From positions 1-52,537 of the forward strand of contig OMXK01000045.1 in assembly GCA_900314995.1 (NCBI GenBank): 52,537 nucleotides of DNA, written 5' to 3'. A program made the position numbers and the translations under genes. This document shows positions 1 to 7,911 of this stretch, one piece after another (within the stretch, counting starts at the first letter, position 1; each line of letters begins with the position of its first letter). Below the pieces are notes generated by a model. The model saw nothing but the letters and a program-made list of their open reading frames with translations, ran no database searches and was not told the origin of the DNA. The DNA comes from an uncultured Prevotella sp. (GTDB lineage Bacteria > Bacteroidota > Bacteroidia > Bacteroidales > Bacteroidaceae).

Positions 1-141
1 CCCTTTTTTAAGACGGATGATTTGACCAGCCGCTTCAAGATTACGCACCTTCTGATTTCCAGCTTTCATTTCAGGAAACAAGGATGCTACAGCCGATGTA
101 CTGACAGGAATATTACCAATATGTTCTAAATCCGTAATCAT
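1..141 (-). CDS. AbiEi-like antitoxin / regulator, N-terminal part (runs off the left edge)
   Basis: Reading leftward from the ATG at 141, the 47 visible codons start MITDLEHIGNIPVSTSAVA and continue through LFPEMKAGNQKVRNLEAAGQ. This resembles the winged-helix start of Bacteroidales proteins annotated as type IV toxin-antitoxin AbiEi-family antitoxins, which bind DNA and repress their own operon. A TAnnTTTG box ends only five bases before the ATG, so the transcript would be nearly leaderless. The rest of the gene, and any AbiEii toxin partner, lies outside the window. The family call rests on recall of the motif in a short fragment. Confidence 0.55.
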   Translation of the reverse strand, partial: MITDLEHIGNIPVSTSAVASLFPEMKAGNQKVRNLEAAGQIIRLKKG

Positions 142-145
142 GATG

Positions 146-173
146 CAAAGATAGCTATTTTTAGAATAACAAA
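146..173 (-). promoter_or_regulatory. Promoter of the AbiEi-like gene
   Basis: On the minus strand TATCTTTG (146-153) fits the Bacteroidetes -7 box TAnnTTTG, with TTTG at 170-173. The 16-bp spacing is shorter than the usual 19-21. Transcription would start at or next to the ATG at 141. Confidence 0.5.
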
Positions 174-350
174 CTAATTATTCCTTGTTTTTTTATTCAT
201 GTTTTAGCTTTTTTAATACGGTTGACCTGATTTGTAATGTATGTTAGTCATAAGATAGTCACTGGGACAGGCCACGAAACAAAGTTTTTTGTCTTTTTGA
301 CGGCAGTGTCGGTTTTTATTTGTATTTTTGCAGGCTGAATTGATGAAGTG

Positions 351-1070
351 ATGGCACGACGGAATGATATTATTCAAGGGCTGAGAGACGGGATACCCAT
401 CGCCATGGGGTATTTCGCCGTGGCTTTCTCGCTGGGGATTATTGCCAAGCAGGCGGGACTGACGGCTGCCATCGGATTCGTGAGCAGCTTCTTTACCCGT
501 GCGTCGGCTGGCGAGTATGGGGTTTACACGCTCGTGGCGGCGCAGGCTGCTTACGTGGAGATCGTGGCGATGTGTCTGGTGACCAACCTGCGGTATATGC
601 TGATGAGTGCGGCGCTGTCGCAGAAGATTGCCCCCGGCACTTCGTGGCTGCACCGCGTACTGATGGCCTGCTGTGTCACCGACGAGATCTTCGGCATCTC
701 CATCGCACGGGAGAGATACTGTCCGCCAGCCTATACCTACTCTGCAGCACTCATCTCTACGCTGCTCTGGGCTTCGGGCTGTGCGGCAGGCATCGTGGCC
801 GGAGGCATGCTGCCTACTGCCATCGTGGCGGCACTCAGCGTGGCACTCTACGGCATGTTTCTCGCCATCATCATGCCCCCGGCGCGCAACGACCGCTATG
901 TGCTCTATGCCATTGTAGCGAGTTTCGTGCTGAGTGGTGCCTGCAGCGTGGCGCCAGTGGTAAGCAGCTGGAGCAGCGGCACGCGGACAATCGTGCTGAC
1001 GGTGGTGATATCGGCCGTCGTGGCCTGGTGGAAACCCATCAAAATGGAGGACACTGATGGACAGGCATAG
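351..1070 (+). CDS. azlC: AzlC-family branched-chain amino acid exporter, large subunit
   Basis: This membrane protein of about 239 residues matches the AzlC family, which together with the small AzlD subunit exports branched-chain amino acids or their analogues. The N-terminal stretch GLRDGIPIAMGYFAVAFSLG, the ASAGEYGVYTL segment and the LRYMLMSAALSQ segment are typical, and the rest is dominated by hydrophobic helices. A GTG three bases before the ATG at 351 is an alternative start. A TATTTTTG box at 323-330 is the likely -7 element. The azlD reading frame begins inside its last codons, so the two are probably co-translated. Confidence 0.85.
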   Translation: MARRNDIIQGLRDGIPIAMGYFAVAFSLGIIAKQAGLTAAIGFVSSFFTRASAGEYGVYTLVAAQAAYVEIVAMCLVTNLRYMLMSAALSQKIAPGTSWLHRVLMACCVTDEIFGISIARERYCPPAYTYSAALISTLLWASGCAAGIVAGGMLPTAIVAALSVALYGMFLAIIMPPARNDRYVLYAIVASFVLSGACSVAPVVSSWSSGTRTIVLTVVISAVVAWWKPIKMEDTDGQA

Positions 1071-1368
1071 TATCATCGTATGTATCCTGCTGGGCATCAT
1101 CACCACGAACCTGATCCGCGTGGTGCCGATGCTGCTGATCAAGGGACAGATCACCAACCGGTTTCTGCGCAGCTTCCTCTATTATGTGCCTTACGTGACG
1201 CTGGCGGTGATGACCTTCCCGAGTATCATACAAACAACGATGTCGCCAATCTCGGGCACTGTGGCCCTGATTGCCGGCATCGTAGCTGCATGGCGCGGCA
1301 TGGGGCTATTCCCCGTTGCGGCCATCTGTTGTGCCATCGTATATCTGATGGATACGCTGGTGCTTTAG
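1057..1368 (+). CDS. azlD: AzlD-family branched-chain amino acid exporter, small subunit
   Basis: This 103-residue protein has about three or four hydrophobic segments and the family signature TNLIRVVPMLLIKG near the N-terminus and YVPYVTLAVMTFP in the middle. AzlD proteins partner AzlC in an inner-membrane amino acid exporter. The ATG at 1057 lies 14 bases inside the end of azlC, which fits translational coupling. The stop codon overlaps the stop of a decayed gene on the other strand (1365-1367). Length and topology are normal for the family. Confidence 0.85.
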   Translation: MDRHSIIVCILLGIITTNLIRVVPMLLIKGQITNRFLRSFLYYVPYVTLAVMTFPSIIQTTMSPISGTVALIAGIVAAWRGMGLFPVAAICCAIVYLMDTLVL

Positions 1369-1470
1369 AACTTGAACTTCAGACCTGCGAGGGCACCTAC
1401 ACCCTGCTCACCAAAACCAAGTTCGACCATACCTCGGATGTTCTTGGAACCTGCCTCTCAACTTTTTCAT
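1365..1470 (-). pseudogene. Remnant of a small outer-membrane barrel gene (both ends kept, middle lost)
   Basis: The minus strand starts with ATG AAA AAG TTG at 1470, like a signal-peptide start, but within about 20 bases the sequence becomes the final strand of an outer-membrane barrel in another frame, ending GVGALAGLKFKF and TAA at 1365-1367. The terminal phenylalanine and alternating hydrophobic pattern are typical of barrel C-termini. From the ATG the frame closes after about 16 codons. The simplest reading is an internal deletion that joined the first codons of a gene like the one at 5761-6303 to its last ~27 codons. Confidence 0.6.
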
Positions 1471-1515
1471 TGTCTTGATTTTTATTAAAACACACTATAT
1501 TAAGATACGTTGAAA

Positions 1516-3258
1516 CTATTTCTTCTCTGCCTTAGGTACGAGGAACTTCGAGCCAGTCTCGTTGATGAGATGACGGGAGTAAGCCTCGGGGAAGCCTGGA
1601 CGCACCACGCGCTTGCCGCCGCCGTAAGGGGTACGAAGGAAGGTGCCGTTCTCGTCGGTGGGCTTCTCCACGATGTCGTTGTACTTCACGATGAGGAAGA
1701 AGGCGAGCCGCTGCCAGCGGGCAATCATCTCATCGCCCTTCTCGCAACTGTAGCTGGTGAGGAATTTGACGCGTTCCTCATGGGTGTTCAGCGCCAGGGC
1801 CATTTTCTCCACATCGGGCTGCTGGCGGTCGTAAGAGGCATCGAGCGAATCGCGTACCTGCTTCAGCGTGGGGAACATCATCGAGTAGCGTGGATAGACC
1901 ATGTTGCTGACCCAGTTGCACACCCAATAGGCATTGTCCATCGAGAAGGTGACATCATCGGCTCCTTCGCCACTGAAGCACTTAGGACGGCGCGTCATGC
2001 AGGAATACATCGGGGTGTAAGCAACCATGTTGCCGTCGTCGTTGCCAAACCAGAAGCAGGCTCCGATCTCACGGGGCAGGCTGGAACGCATCTGGGAGAT
2101 GAAGCTCCAGGCCGTCTGCTGGGTGGAGATGGGGCGTTCGTTGAAGTACTCTACGTCGTCGATCTTATAAGAGAGCGGCGACGGGCGATATGGCATCTGG
2201 AAGATACCGCCGCCGATATCACTGTCGAGTGCGAAGGGCGTGCCTTCGTAGTGGTCGCGCATGGCATCGCGCAGATCCTGCAGCGTCAGCAGTTTGTTGG
2301 GGATGATCCAAAGGGGCATCTCCTTGACATTCTGCTCGATACCGGCAGCGTATGGTACATACTCGGAGAAGTCGTCGGCAAAGCGATTGAAGAAGCTCCA
2401 CACGCGGGCCTCGCAGTAGCGGCGACCAGAGAAGTCGGGCTTGGCATAGGCGGCATTATAGCTGAAGTTGGCATCCTTACCCTCGAACCAGCCCATGGTG
2501 CGCGCATAGCTGACGACATTGTCGGAGCAGACCATCAGACTCTGGGCCTTAGTCTTCTGGAGACTACGCTCAGCCTTGGCCATGGCCTTGGGATTCAGCA
2601 GATCCTTCATGCTGACCTTCACGTAGCGGCCGTCGAGGAACTTCGTGATGCGGCTCTGGTTAGCGTGGGCGGCGATGGCATTGTCGGGGATGCGGACAGC
2701 CACCCAGACGGTGCGCCCGGCCTCCTTCGAGCGGTCAGGGCCGCAGCCCATCATCTCGAGCATCCAGGCCTCGTCCTTGTCGGCAACCGAAAAAGTCTCA
2801 CCCTCGGAACAATAGCCATACTCGGCAACGAGCGATGTCATCACCTGCAGGGCTTCGCGGGCCGTCTTTGAACGTTGCAGGGCAATGTAGATCAGCGAAC
2901 CGTAGTCGATGATACCTGTAGAGTCTGCCATCTCCTCGCGCCCGCCGAAGGTGGTCTCACCGATGGTGACCTGCCACTCGTTGGAGTTGCCGATGACATT
3001 CCACGTCTGAGGTGCCTCGGCAATCTCGCCCAGAGGCTTGTTGGTGTCCCACTCGACAATCTTGCGCATCTCACCGGGCTGATGGGTAGCGGCCGGATAG
3101 TGGTAGAGGGGCATGAAGGCACCGTAGGAGTCGGCATTGTAGGTGACGAACACGGAGCCGTCGGCGCTGGCTTTCTTGCCAACGATGAAATTGGTGCATG
3201 CCATTGCTGCCGTCGTGGCGGCAACGAGCATGGCGGATAGAATCAATTGTTTTTTCAT
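1516..3258 (-). CDS. C69-family dipeptidase (secreted, N-terminal cysteine nucleophile)
   Basis: This 580-residue protein starts with a signal peptide (MKKQLILSAMLVAATTAAMA) followed directly by Cys21-Thr-Asn-Phe. In peptidase family C69/U34 the cysteine exposed by processing is the N-terminal nucleophile. Other family stretches are the DGSVFVTYNADSYG segment, WNVIGNSNEWQV, and GEMRKIVEWDTNKPLGE. Family members cleave dipeptides, so a periplasmic role in peptide use is likely. It is the last gene of a leftward series nadC - M23 peptidase - dipeptidase, separated from the M23 gene by only 6 bases. An exported dipeptidase fits with the CstA-type peptide transporter upstream. Confidence 0.9.
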   Translation of the reverse strand: MKKQLILSAMLVAATTAAMACTNFIVGKKASADGSVFVTYNADSYGAFMPLYHYPAATHQPGEMRKIVEWDTNKPLGEIAEAPQTWNVIGNSNEWQVTIGETTFGGREEMADSTGIIDYGSLIYIALQRSKTAREALQVMTSLVAEYGYCSEGETFSVADKDEAWMLEMMGCGPDRSKEAGRTVWVAVRIPDNAIAAHANQSRITKFLDGRYVKVSMKDLLNPKAMAKAERSLQKTKAQSLMVCSDNVVSYARTMGWFEGKDANFSYNAAYAKPDFSGRRYCEARVWSFFNRFADDFSEYVPYAAGIEQNVKEMPLWIIPNKLLTLQDLRDAMRDHYEGTPFALDSDIGGGIFQMPYRPSPLSYKIDDVEYFNERPISTQQTAWSFISQMRSSLPREIGACFWFGNDDGNMVAYTPMYSCMTRRPKCFSGEGADDVTFSMDNAYWVCNWVSNMVYPRYSMMFPTLKQVRDSLDASYDRQQPDVEKMALALNTHEERVKFLTSYSCEKGDEMIARWQRLAFFLIVKYNDIVEKPTDENGTFLRTPYGGGKRVVRPGFPEAYSRHLINETGSKFLVPKAEKK

Positions 3259-3264
3259 ACCTTT

Positions 3265-4911
3265 TTAATATATAATAGATGTTTCAATCGTTTTGGTATT
3301 GTTGCAATGGTCGGTGCAAGAGAATGCCAGACGGCGCGCCTTGCCCGTAGGACGCAGCGGAGACTCGTCGAGGACACAGACCACCCGCGAGGACTTCTCG
3401 ACGACATCGAACACGAGGAACTGCCCGTCGAGGGTGCCGCGCCAGGAGGCTACCCCACTCTGTCCGTCGGTAAGACTGAGCACCAGGCGACCGTCTGCAT
3501 CGCTCACCACTTCAATCGAGGGAGCGACATCGTCGTAGGCCAGTGCAAAGGTATGTCCAAGGTCGCGTACAGGGACATGCATCCAACCATCACGGTATTC
3601 GCCAGAGACATAGCGGCCTTCGGCAGTGGCGTAATATTTCTCGGGATTGATCTCAGGACGTACCACGGCATCGGGATCCACCCGCTCAGGATAGGCATAG
3701 AGCATCAGCTCGCCATCGGTGATGAGGGGACACGACACGGGGGTGAACCTGTAACTGTCGGAGAGAGCTTCGCGGCGCGGTTTCACCTCGGGTCGGATAC
3801 GCTGATCGTAGGGCAGCAGACCGTAACGCACCACCAACTGGACGCCCGGGGCGGAATAGGTATTCGTCTGGTTCCAGCGGAAGAGTCGCAGATCGGAGGC
3901 TTCCGGCTGCGGTATCTCGGCCTGCTCTCCACGAACGGTGAAGGCAAAGCGGCTCTCGTTGCCCTTGAAGTCGCGCAGGATGTAGACCAAATGGTAGTCG
4001 CGTTGCTCAGAGAAATCGATGATGCCGCGATTGACGGCACGGAGGATGTTCAGTGTGTTGCCCGGCTCGACAAACGACTTCATGTACCATGTACGGTTCT
4101 TGCGCCACTGGTCGTAATCGCCCCAGGCATTCACGAGGCGGTTACTCGAGGTGGGGATATTATTCACGACGGCACGGAACACCTCCTGACTATCGACCGT
4201 AAGGATCGTCTCGCGGATGCCAAAATGATTGGCCGACCCTTGCATGTAATCATCAGCCCAGAGGGCGAAACCAACCTTGCCCCAAGCTTTTAGGGGGCGC
4301 GAGATACTGTTGCCATTCACTGTAAACGCCTGTTTGGCACCAGAGCCACAGAATACGCCCTGTCCAGCCTGCGGATACACCATCAACCCATGAGCCCGAG
4401 GAGGTACGGAGTCGCTGATGAAGTCGCCGATGAAGTCGCAGGGATCCAGCATGTTCCACGACTCTGTGTCGTGGATCTCAAGATGCAGATGAGGGCCAGA
4501 GCTGTTGCCTGTATTACCGCTTAGGGCGATGAGCTGCCCTTGAGACACAGGACACTCCAAGGGCGAGAAGCGCGCATCGCCCTCGCTGGTCTCGTGGGTG
4601 TACTGATAGCGGCGCATCGCCTTCTGAATACGCGGGGAGAACGAGCGGAGATGGCAGTAGATGCTGGTATAGCCCTCGGGATGAGTGACGTAGACCGCAT
4701 TGCCGAAACCGCTCTTCGACATCGTGACACGACTGACATAGCCGTCGCCGATGGCATAGATCGGCTTACCCTCCACCCCATCCGTCTTCACATCAATACC
4801 ACCGTGAAAATGATTGGGGCGGGGTTCACCAAAATTACCCGCCAATGACATCTCATAGCTCACTGGCGGGTGATAGATACTTAGCAGGAGTCCCAGCAAG
4901 ATGGTCAGCAT
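3265..4911 (-). CDS. M23-family metallopeptidase (LytM-type cell-wall hydrolase)
   Basis: This 548-residue protein begins with a short hydrophobic leader. The LytM zinc site is near the N-terminus: HFHGGID (His36, Asp40) and GPHLHLEIH around residues 140-146, with the intervening SGNTGNSSG loop. M23 enzymes cut peptide cross-links of peptidoglycan, or act as amidase activators when zinc ligands are lost; here the ligands are present. The long C-terminal region, about 380 residues, looks beta-rich and is not assigned. The ATG overlaps the end of nadC by 7 bases, so translation is probably coupled. Confidence 0.88.
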   Translation of the reverse strand: MLTILLGLLLSIYHPPVSYEMSLAGNFGEPRPNHFHGGIDVKTDGVEGKPIYAIGDGYVSRVTMSKSGFGNAVYVTHPEGYTSIYCHLRSFSPRIQKAMRRYQYTHETSEGDARFSPLECPVSQGQLIALSGNTGNSSGPHLHLEIHDTESWNMLDPCDFIGDFISDSVPPRAHGLMVYPQAGQGVFCGSGAKQAFTVNGNSISRPLKAWGKVGFALWADDYMQGSANHFGIRETILTVDSQEVFRAVVNNIPTSSNRLVNAWGDYDQWRKNRTWYMKSFVEPGNTLNILRAVNRGIIDFSEQRDYHLVYILRDFKGNESRFAFTVRGEQAEIPQPEASDLRLFRWNQTNTYSAPGVQLVVRYGLLPYDQRIRPEVKPRREALSDSYRFTPVSCPLITDGELMLYAYPERVDPDAVVRPEINPEKYYATAEGRYVSGEYRDGWMHVPVRDLGHTFALAYDDVAPSIEVVSDADGRLVLSLTDGQSGVASWRGTLDGQFLVFDVVEKSSRVVCVLDESPLRPTGKARRLAFSCTDHCNNTKTIETSIIY

Positions 4912-5753
4912 GCCTTGAACGACATATCAAGCCCCTTCACGGAGTGCGTGAGCGCACCTACGGACACAAAGTCGACACCCTGCTCGGCATAGTCGCGGAT
5001 TGTGTCGAAGGTGATGCCGCCAGAGGATTCCGTCTCGTAACGATGGGCAATGAGATCGACAGCCTTCTTCGTATCGGGCACGCTGAAGTTGTCGAGCATG
5101 ATACGATCCACACCGCCATGATCGAGCACCTGCTGCAGCTCGTCGAAGGAACGTACCTCGATCTCGATCTTCAAGTCGAGTCCTTTCTCCTTCAGATACT
5201 TGTGGCAGCGGTCGATGGCATTGACGATGCCTCCGGCGAAGTCGACGTGGTTATCCTTGAGCAGGATCATGTCGAAAAGTCCGATGCGATGGTTGCAGCC
5301 ACCGCCGATCTTCACAGCCTGCTTCTCGAGCATTCGCATGCCCGGTGTCGTCTTACGGGTATCGAGCACACGGGTATTGGTACCCTTCAGGCGCTGTACA
5401 TATTTATCCGTCATCGTAGCGATACCGCTCATGCGCTGCATGATGTTCAGCATGAGGCGCTCCGTCTGCAACAGCGAGCGCACCTTTCCGGTGACAATCA
5501 TGGCGATGTCGCCTTTCTTCACACGGGTACCGTCACCCATGAGCACTTCCACCTGCATAGTAGGGTCGAAGCGACGGAACACTTCCTTAGCAACCTCCAC
5601 ACCTGCAAGAATGCCGTCTTCCTTAATGAGCAGATGCGATTTACCCATCGCATCCTCAGGGATACAACACAACGTGGTATGGTCGCCATCGCCGATATCC
5701 TCGGCAAATGACAGATCAATGAGTCTGTCTACCAGTTCGTCTACACTTAACAT
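4905..5753 (-). CDS. nadC: Nicotinate-nucleotide pyrophosphorylase (carboxylating)
   Basis: NadC converts quinolinate and PRPP to nicotinate mononucleotide, CO2 and pyrophosphate in de novo NAD synthesis. The 282-residue length is normal. Recognisable motifs are VLDTRKTTPGMRMLEKQAV, the KIGGGCNHRIGLFDMILLKD segment that binds quinolinate and PRPP, IEIEVRSFDEL, and DRIMLDNFS. It is preceded by 7 bases after the outer-membrane gene on the same strand and overlaps the M23 peptidase gene downstream. No nadA or nadB is in the window. Confidence 0.95.
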   Translation of the reverse strand: MLSVDELVDRLIDLSFAEDIGDGDHTTLCCIPEDAMGKSHLLIKEDGILAGVEVAKEVFRRFDPTMQVEVLMGDGTRVKKGDIAMIVTGKVRSLLQTERLMLNIMQRMSGIATMTDKYVQRLKGTNTRVLDTRKTTPGMRMLEKQAVKIGGGCNHRIGLFDMILLKDNHVDFAGGIVNAIDRCHKYLKEKGLDLKIEIEVRSFDELQQVLDHGGVDRIMLDNFSVPDTKKAVDLIAHRYETESSGGITFDTIRDYAEQGVDFVSVGALTHSVKGLDMSFKAC

Positions 5754-5760
5754 AAGCCAA

Positions 5761-6303
5761 TTATTTTACGATATTCTTATATGTATCCTTGAAAAGATAG
5801 ACACCGATACCAATACGAAGGCCTACGGTGCTGTAATCCTTGTGGTTCTTAAACGACTGCTCGTAATAGAGCTCGGGCTCGATGGTCACCGTGCGGTTGA
5901 TGAAGAATGAGTAGCCCACCTGTACGCTCGGCAGGAAATCATCACTTTTATTAAAGTGCTTATAGATGAGCGAAGCGCCCAGATAGAGACCATTCTGCTG
6001 GATATAGTAACGGCCACCGCCAGCCAAAGAGAAAGTGGCAGAGCGGCCTGCTTTCTTAACGGTATTCTCATAGCCCAGCTGTGCAGTTCCCATCAGGTTG
6101 TCGGCAAAAAAATAGCCCACCTTGTCCTGAATGCCCAGATGACCCTCAGTGATGCCGTTATAGCTGAGATCAGTTCCAGAAAGCGAAGCACCAACATAAG
6201 TTTTGCCCTTTGAGAATGGCGTCGTACCCTCGTTGAGATACTTCTGTGCATTAATACTCATCGCCATCATCAGGGCGATAGCTGACAAAAACAGTTTCTT
6301 CAT
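5761..6303 (-). CDS. Small outer-membrane beta-barrel protein
   Basis: This 180-residue protein has a clear signal peptide (MKKLFLSAIALMMAMSINAQ) followed by alternating hydrophobic strands with glycine- and tyrosine-rich turns, such as GRYYIQQNGLYLGASLIYK and VTIEPELYYEQSF, the pattern of an 8-stranded OmpA/OmpW-like barrel. The mature part starts KYLNEGTTPFSKGKTYVGAS. Function is not predictable beyond location. It lies 23 bases downstream of the cstA-like gene and 7 bases before nadC on the same strand, so it could be part of one transcript. It resembles the decayed remnant at 1365-1470. Confidence 0.75.
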   Translation of the reverse strand: MKKLFLSAIALMMAMSINAQKYLNEGTTPFSKGKTYVGASLSGTDLSYNGITEGHLGIQDKVGYFFADNLMGTAQLGYENTVKKAGRSATFSLAGGGRYYIQQNGLYLGASLIYKHFNKSDDFLPSVQVGYSFFINRTVTIEPELYYEQSFKNHKDYSTVGLRIGIGVYLFKDTYKNIVK

Positions 6304-6326
6304 AATTTATGTTTTTTAGTAGGTTA

Positions 6327-7787
6327 TTATTTTTTCGTTTCCTTACGATACCATACGCAGAACCATATGAGTGACATCAGCAGTGTAACGACTGCCACGA
6401 TCAAGGTCCACTGGCTCTCCATCTTGAACACTTTCTCGGTAAAGAAGAAGGTAGAGCAGACAACCGTCATAAACAAGGCGGGAATCAGCGTAATGAAATA
6501 GTTCTTGTGCTGACGCACCAGATAGACGGTGATAGCCCAGAGGGTGAACACCGCGAGCGTCTGATTGCTCCAGCCAAACCAGCTCCAGATGATCTTGAAA
6601 CCACCCGGATCGGCCATCTGCCAGATGAGGAGTCCCATCGTCGTGGCAAACAGGGGGATGCACACGTAAAGACGGTGACGGATGGTACGCTGCTCCATCT
6701 TCAGGAAGTCGGCAATGATAAGGCGGGCAGAACGCAGGGCCGTGTCGCCACTGGTAATCGGCGCTGCCACCACACCAAGCATCGCCAGGATACCACCGAA
6801 GACACCCAGCCAGTCGTTACAGATCATGTGGACGATGGAGGGCGCGTCGTTGATGGCAGCCTCACCACCAACGATTGTCGTGTAACCCGGCTGAGGGGTG
6901 TCGTAGAAGAAGAACATAGCCACCGTAGCCCAAATCAGGGCGACGACACCTTCCGTGATCATCGCACCGTAGAACATCGGTCTGGCCATGCGCTCGCTCT
7001 TCACACAGCGCGCCATCAGCGGAGTCTGAGTGGCATGGAAGCCACTGATAGCACCGCAGGCAATCGTGATGAACAGACAGGGGAAGAGCCGGTCACTCGT
7101 CAGCAGCTCACCACTCACGCCCGTCCACAGCTCAGGGATATTGGGCTGCTTCACCAGCAGCATCACCAGCAGGGCGGCTGCCATGAAGAGCAGTGAGAAG
7201 GCAAACAAAGGATAAATCTTACCGATAATCTTATCGATAGGCAGCATCGTGGCGATAAGATAATAGACAAACACTATCACAATCCAGAAGACATACTGTC
7301 CGAAGTTCTCCGTGAAGAACGCCGGTTCCCAGATGCCGCCGAGAATCTTTGCAGGACTGAACACGAACACCGCACCAACCATAATCAGCAGGAACACCGA
7401 GAACACCAGCATCACCTGCTTGGTGGCATTACCCAGATAGGCCCCGATAATCTCAGGCAGGTTTGCACCGCCGTGACGGATGGAGAGCATGCCCGACAGA
7501 TAGTCATGAGTGGCACCCGCGAAGATACAGCCAAGCACAATCCACAGATAGGCGGCTGGGCCGAACTGGGCACCCATGATAGCACCGAAGATAGGTCCTG
7601 TACCCGCGATGTTCAGAAACTGAATCATGAAGATCTTCCATGAAGGAAGCACAATGAAATCGACACCGTCGGCCTTGGCCACTGCAGGCGTCACACGGTC
7701 ATCCGGTCCGAACACCTTTTCCACGAAGCGTCCGTACAGAAGATAACCTATTACCAGAGCCAAAAGGCTCAAAAGAAATGAAATCAT
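6327..7787 (-). CDS. CstA-family carbon-starvation / peptide transporter
   Basis: This 486-residue polytopic membrane protein carries CstA-family hallmarks: LLYGRFVEKVFGPDD at the N-terminus, the FIQFLNIAGTGPIFGAIMG-like segment, AGATHDYLSGMLSIRHGG, and ITSGDTALRSARLIIAD. CstA and BtsT transporters take up peptides or pyruvate during nutrient limitation. It is much shorter than E. coli CstA but matches the compact form common in Bacteroidetes and Firmicutes. A TACTTTTG box at 7837-7844 gives a leader of about 45 bases. The glycosidase gene at 7912 is divergent, so regulation may be shared. Confidence 0.9.
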   Translation of the reverse strand: MISFLLSLLALVIGYLLYGRFVEKVFGPDDRVTPAVAKADGVDFIVLPSWKIFMIQFLNIAGTGPIFGAIMGAQFGPAAYLWIVLGCIFAGATHDYLSGMLSIRHGGANLPEIIGAYLGNATKQVMLVFSVFLLIMVGAVFVFSPAKILGGIWEPAFFTENFGQYVFWIVIVFVYYLIATMLPIDKIIGKIYPLFAFSLLFMAAALLVMLLVKQPNIPELWTGVSGELLTSDRLFPCLFITIACGAISGFHATQTPLMARCVKSERMARPMFYGAMITEGVVALIWATVAMFFFYDTPQPGYTTIVGGEAAINDAPSIVHMICNDWLGVFGGILAMLGVVAAPITSGDTALRSARLIIADFLKMEQRTIRHRLYVCIPLFATTMGLLIWQMADPGGFKIIWSWFGWSNQTLAVFTLWAITVYLVRQHKNYFITLIPALFMTVVCSTFFFTEKVFKMESQWTLIVAVVTLLMSLIWFCVWYRKETKK

Positions 7788-7836
7788 CTTATAACTAGTT
7801 TTAATAAATTATTGCGAATGTACGTCTATTTTTCTG

Positions 7837-7844
7837 CAAAAGTA
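7837..7844 (-). promoter_or_regulatory. -7 box of the cstA-like gene
   Basis: TACTTTTG on the minus strand matches TAnnTTTG. No clear TTTG is seen at -33; that region is A/T-rich and overlaps the divergent promoter at 7854-7884. Confidence 0.55.
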
Positions 7845-7853
7845 GTGTTTTTA

Positions 7854-7884
7854 TTTGAGATATGGAAAAAAAACAGTAACTTTG
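7854..7884 (+). promoter_or_regulatory. Promoter of the GHL10-type glycosidase gene
   Basis: TTTG (7854-7857) and TAACTTTG (7877-7884) are separated by 19 bp, a textbook Bacteroidetes promoter. It decides the start of the downstream gene: frames opening at 7855 would begin inside the promoter, so the TTG at 7912 is preferred. Confidence 0.75.
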
Positions 7885-7911
7885 CAGCAAATTTTAATAA
7901 AGAGCAACATT

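Noticed and set aside
1510-2871. Long open frame (453 codons) antisense to the dipeptidase gene
   Set aside because: It mirrors the codon pattern of the dipeptidase gene, is rich in His/Ala/Gly/Val as antisense frames are, and has no family likeness. Similar antisense frames at 3247-4293, 14451-15461 and 20360-21184 are rejected for the same reason.
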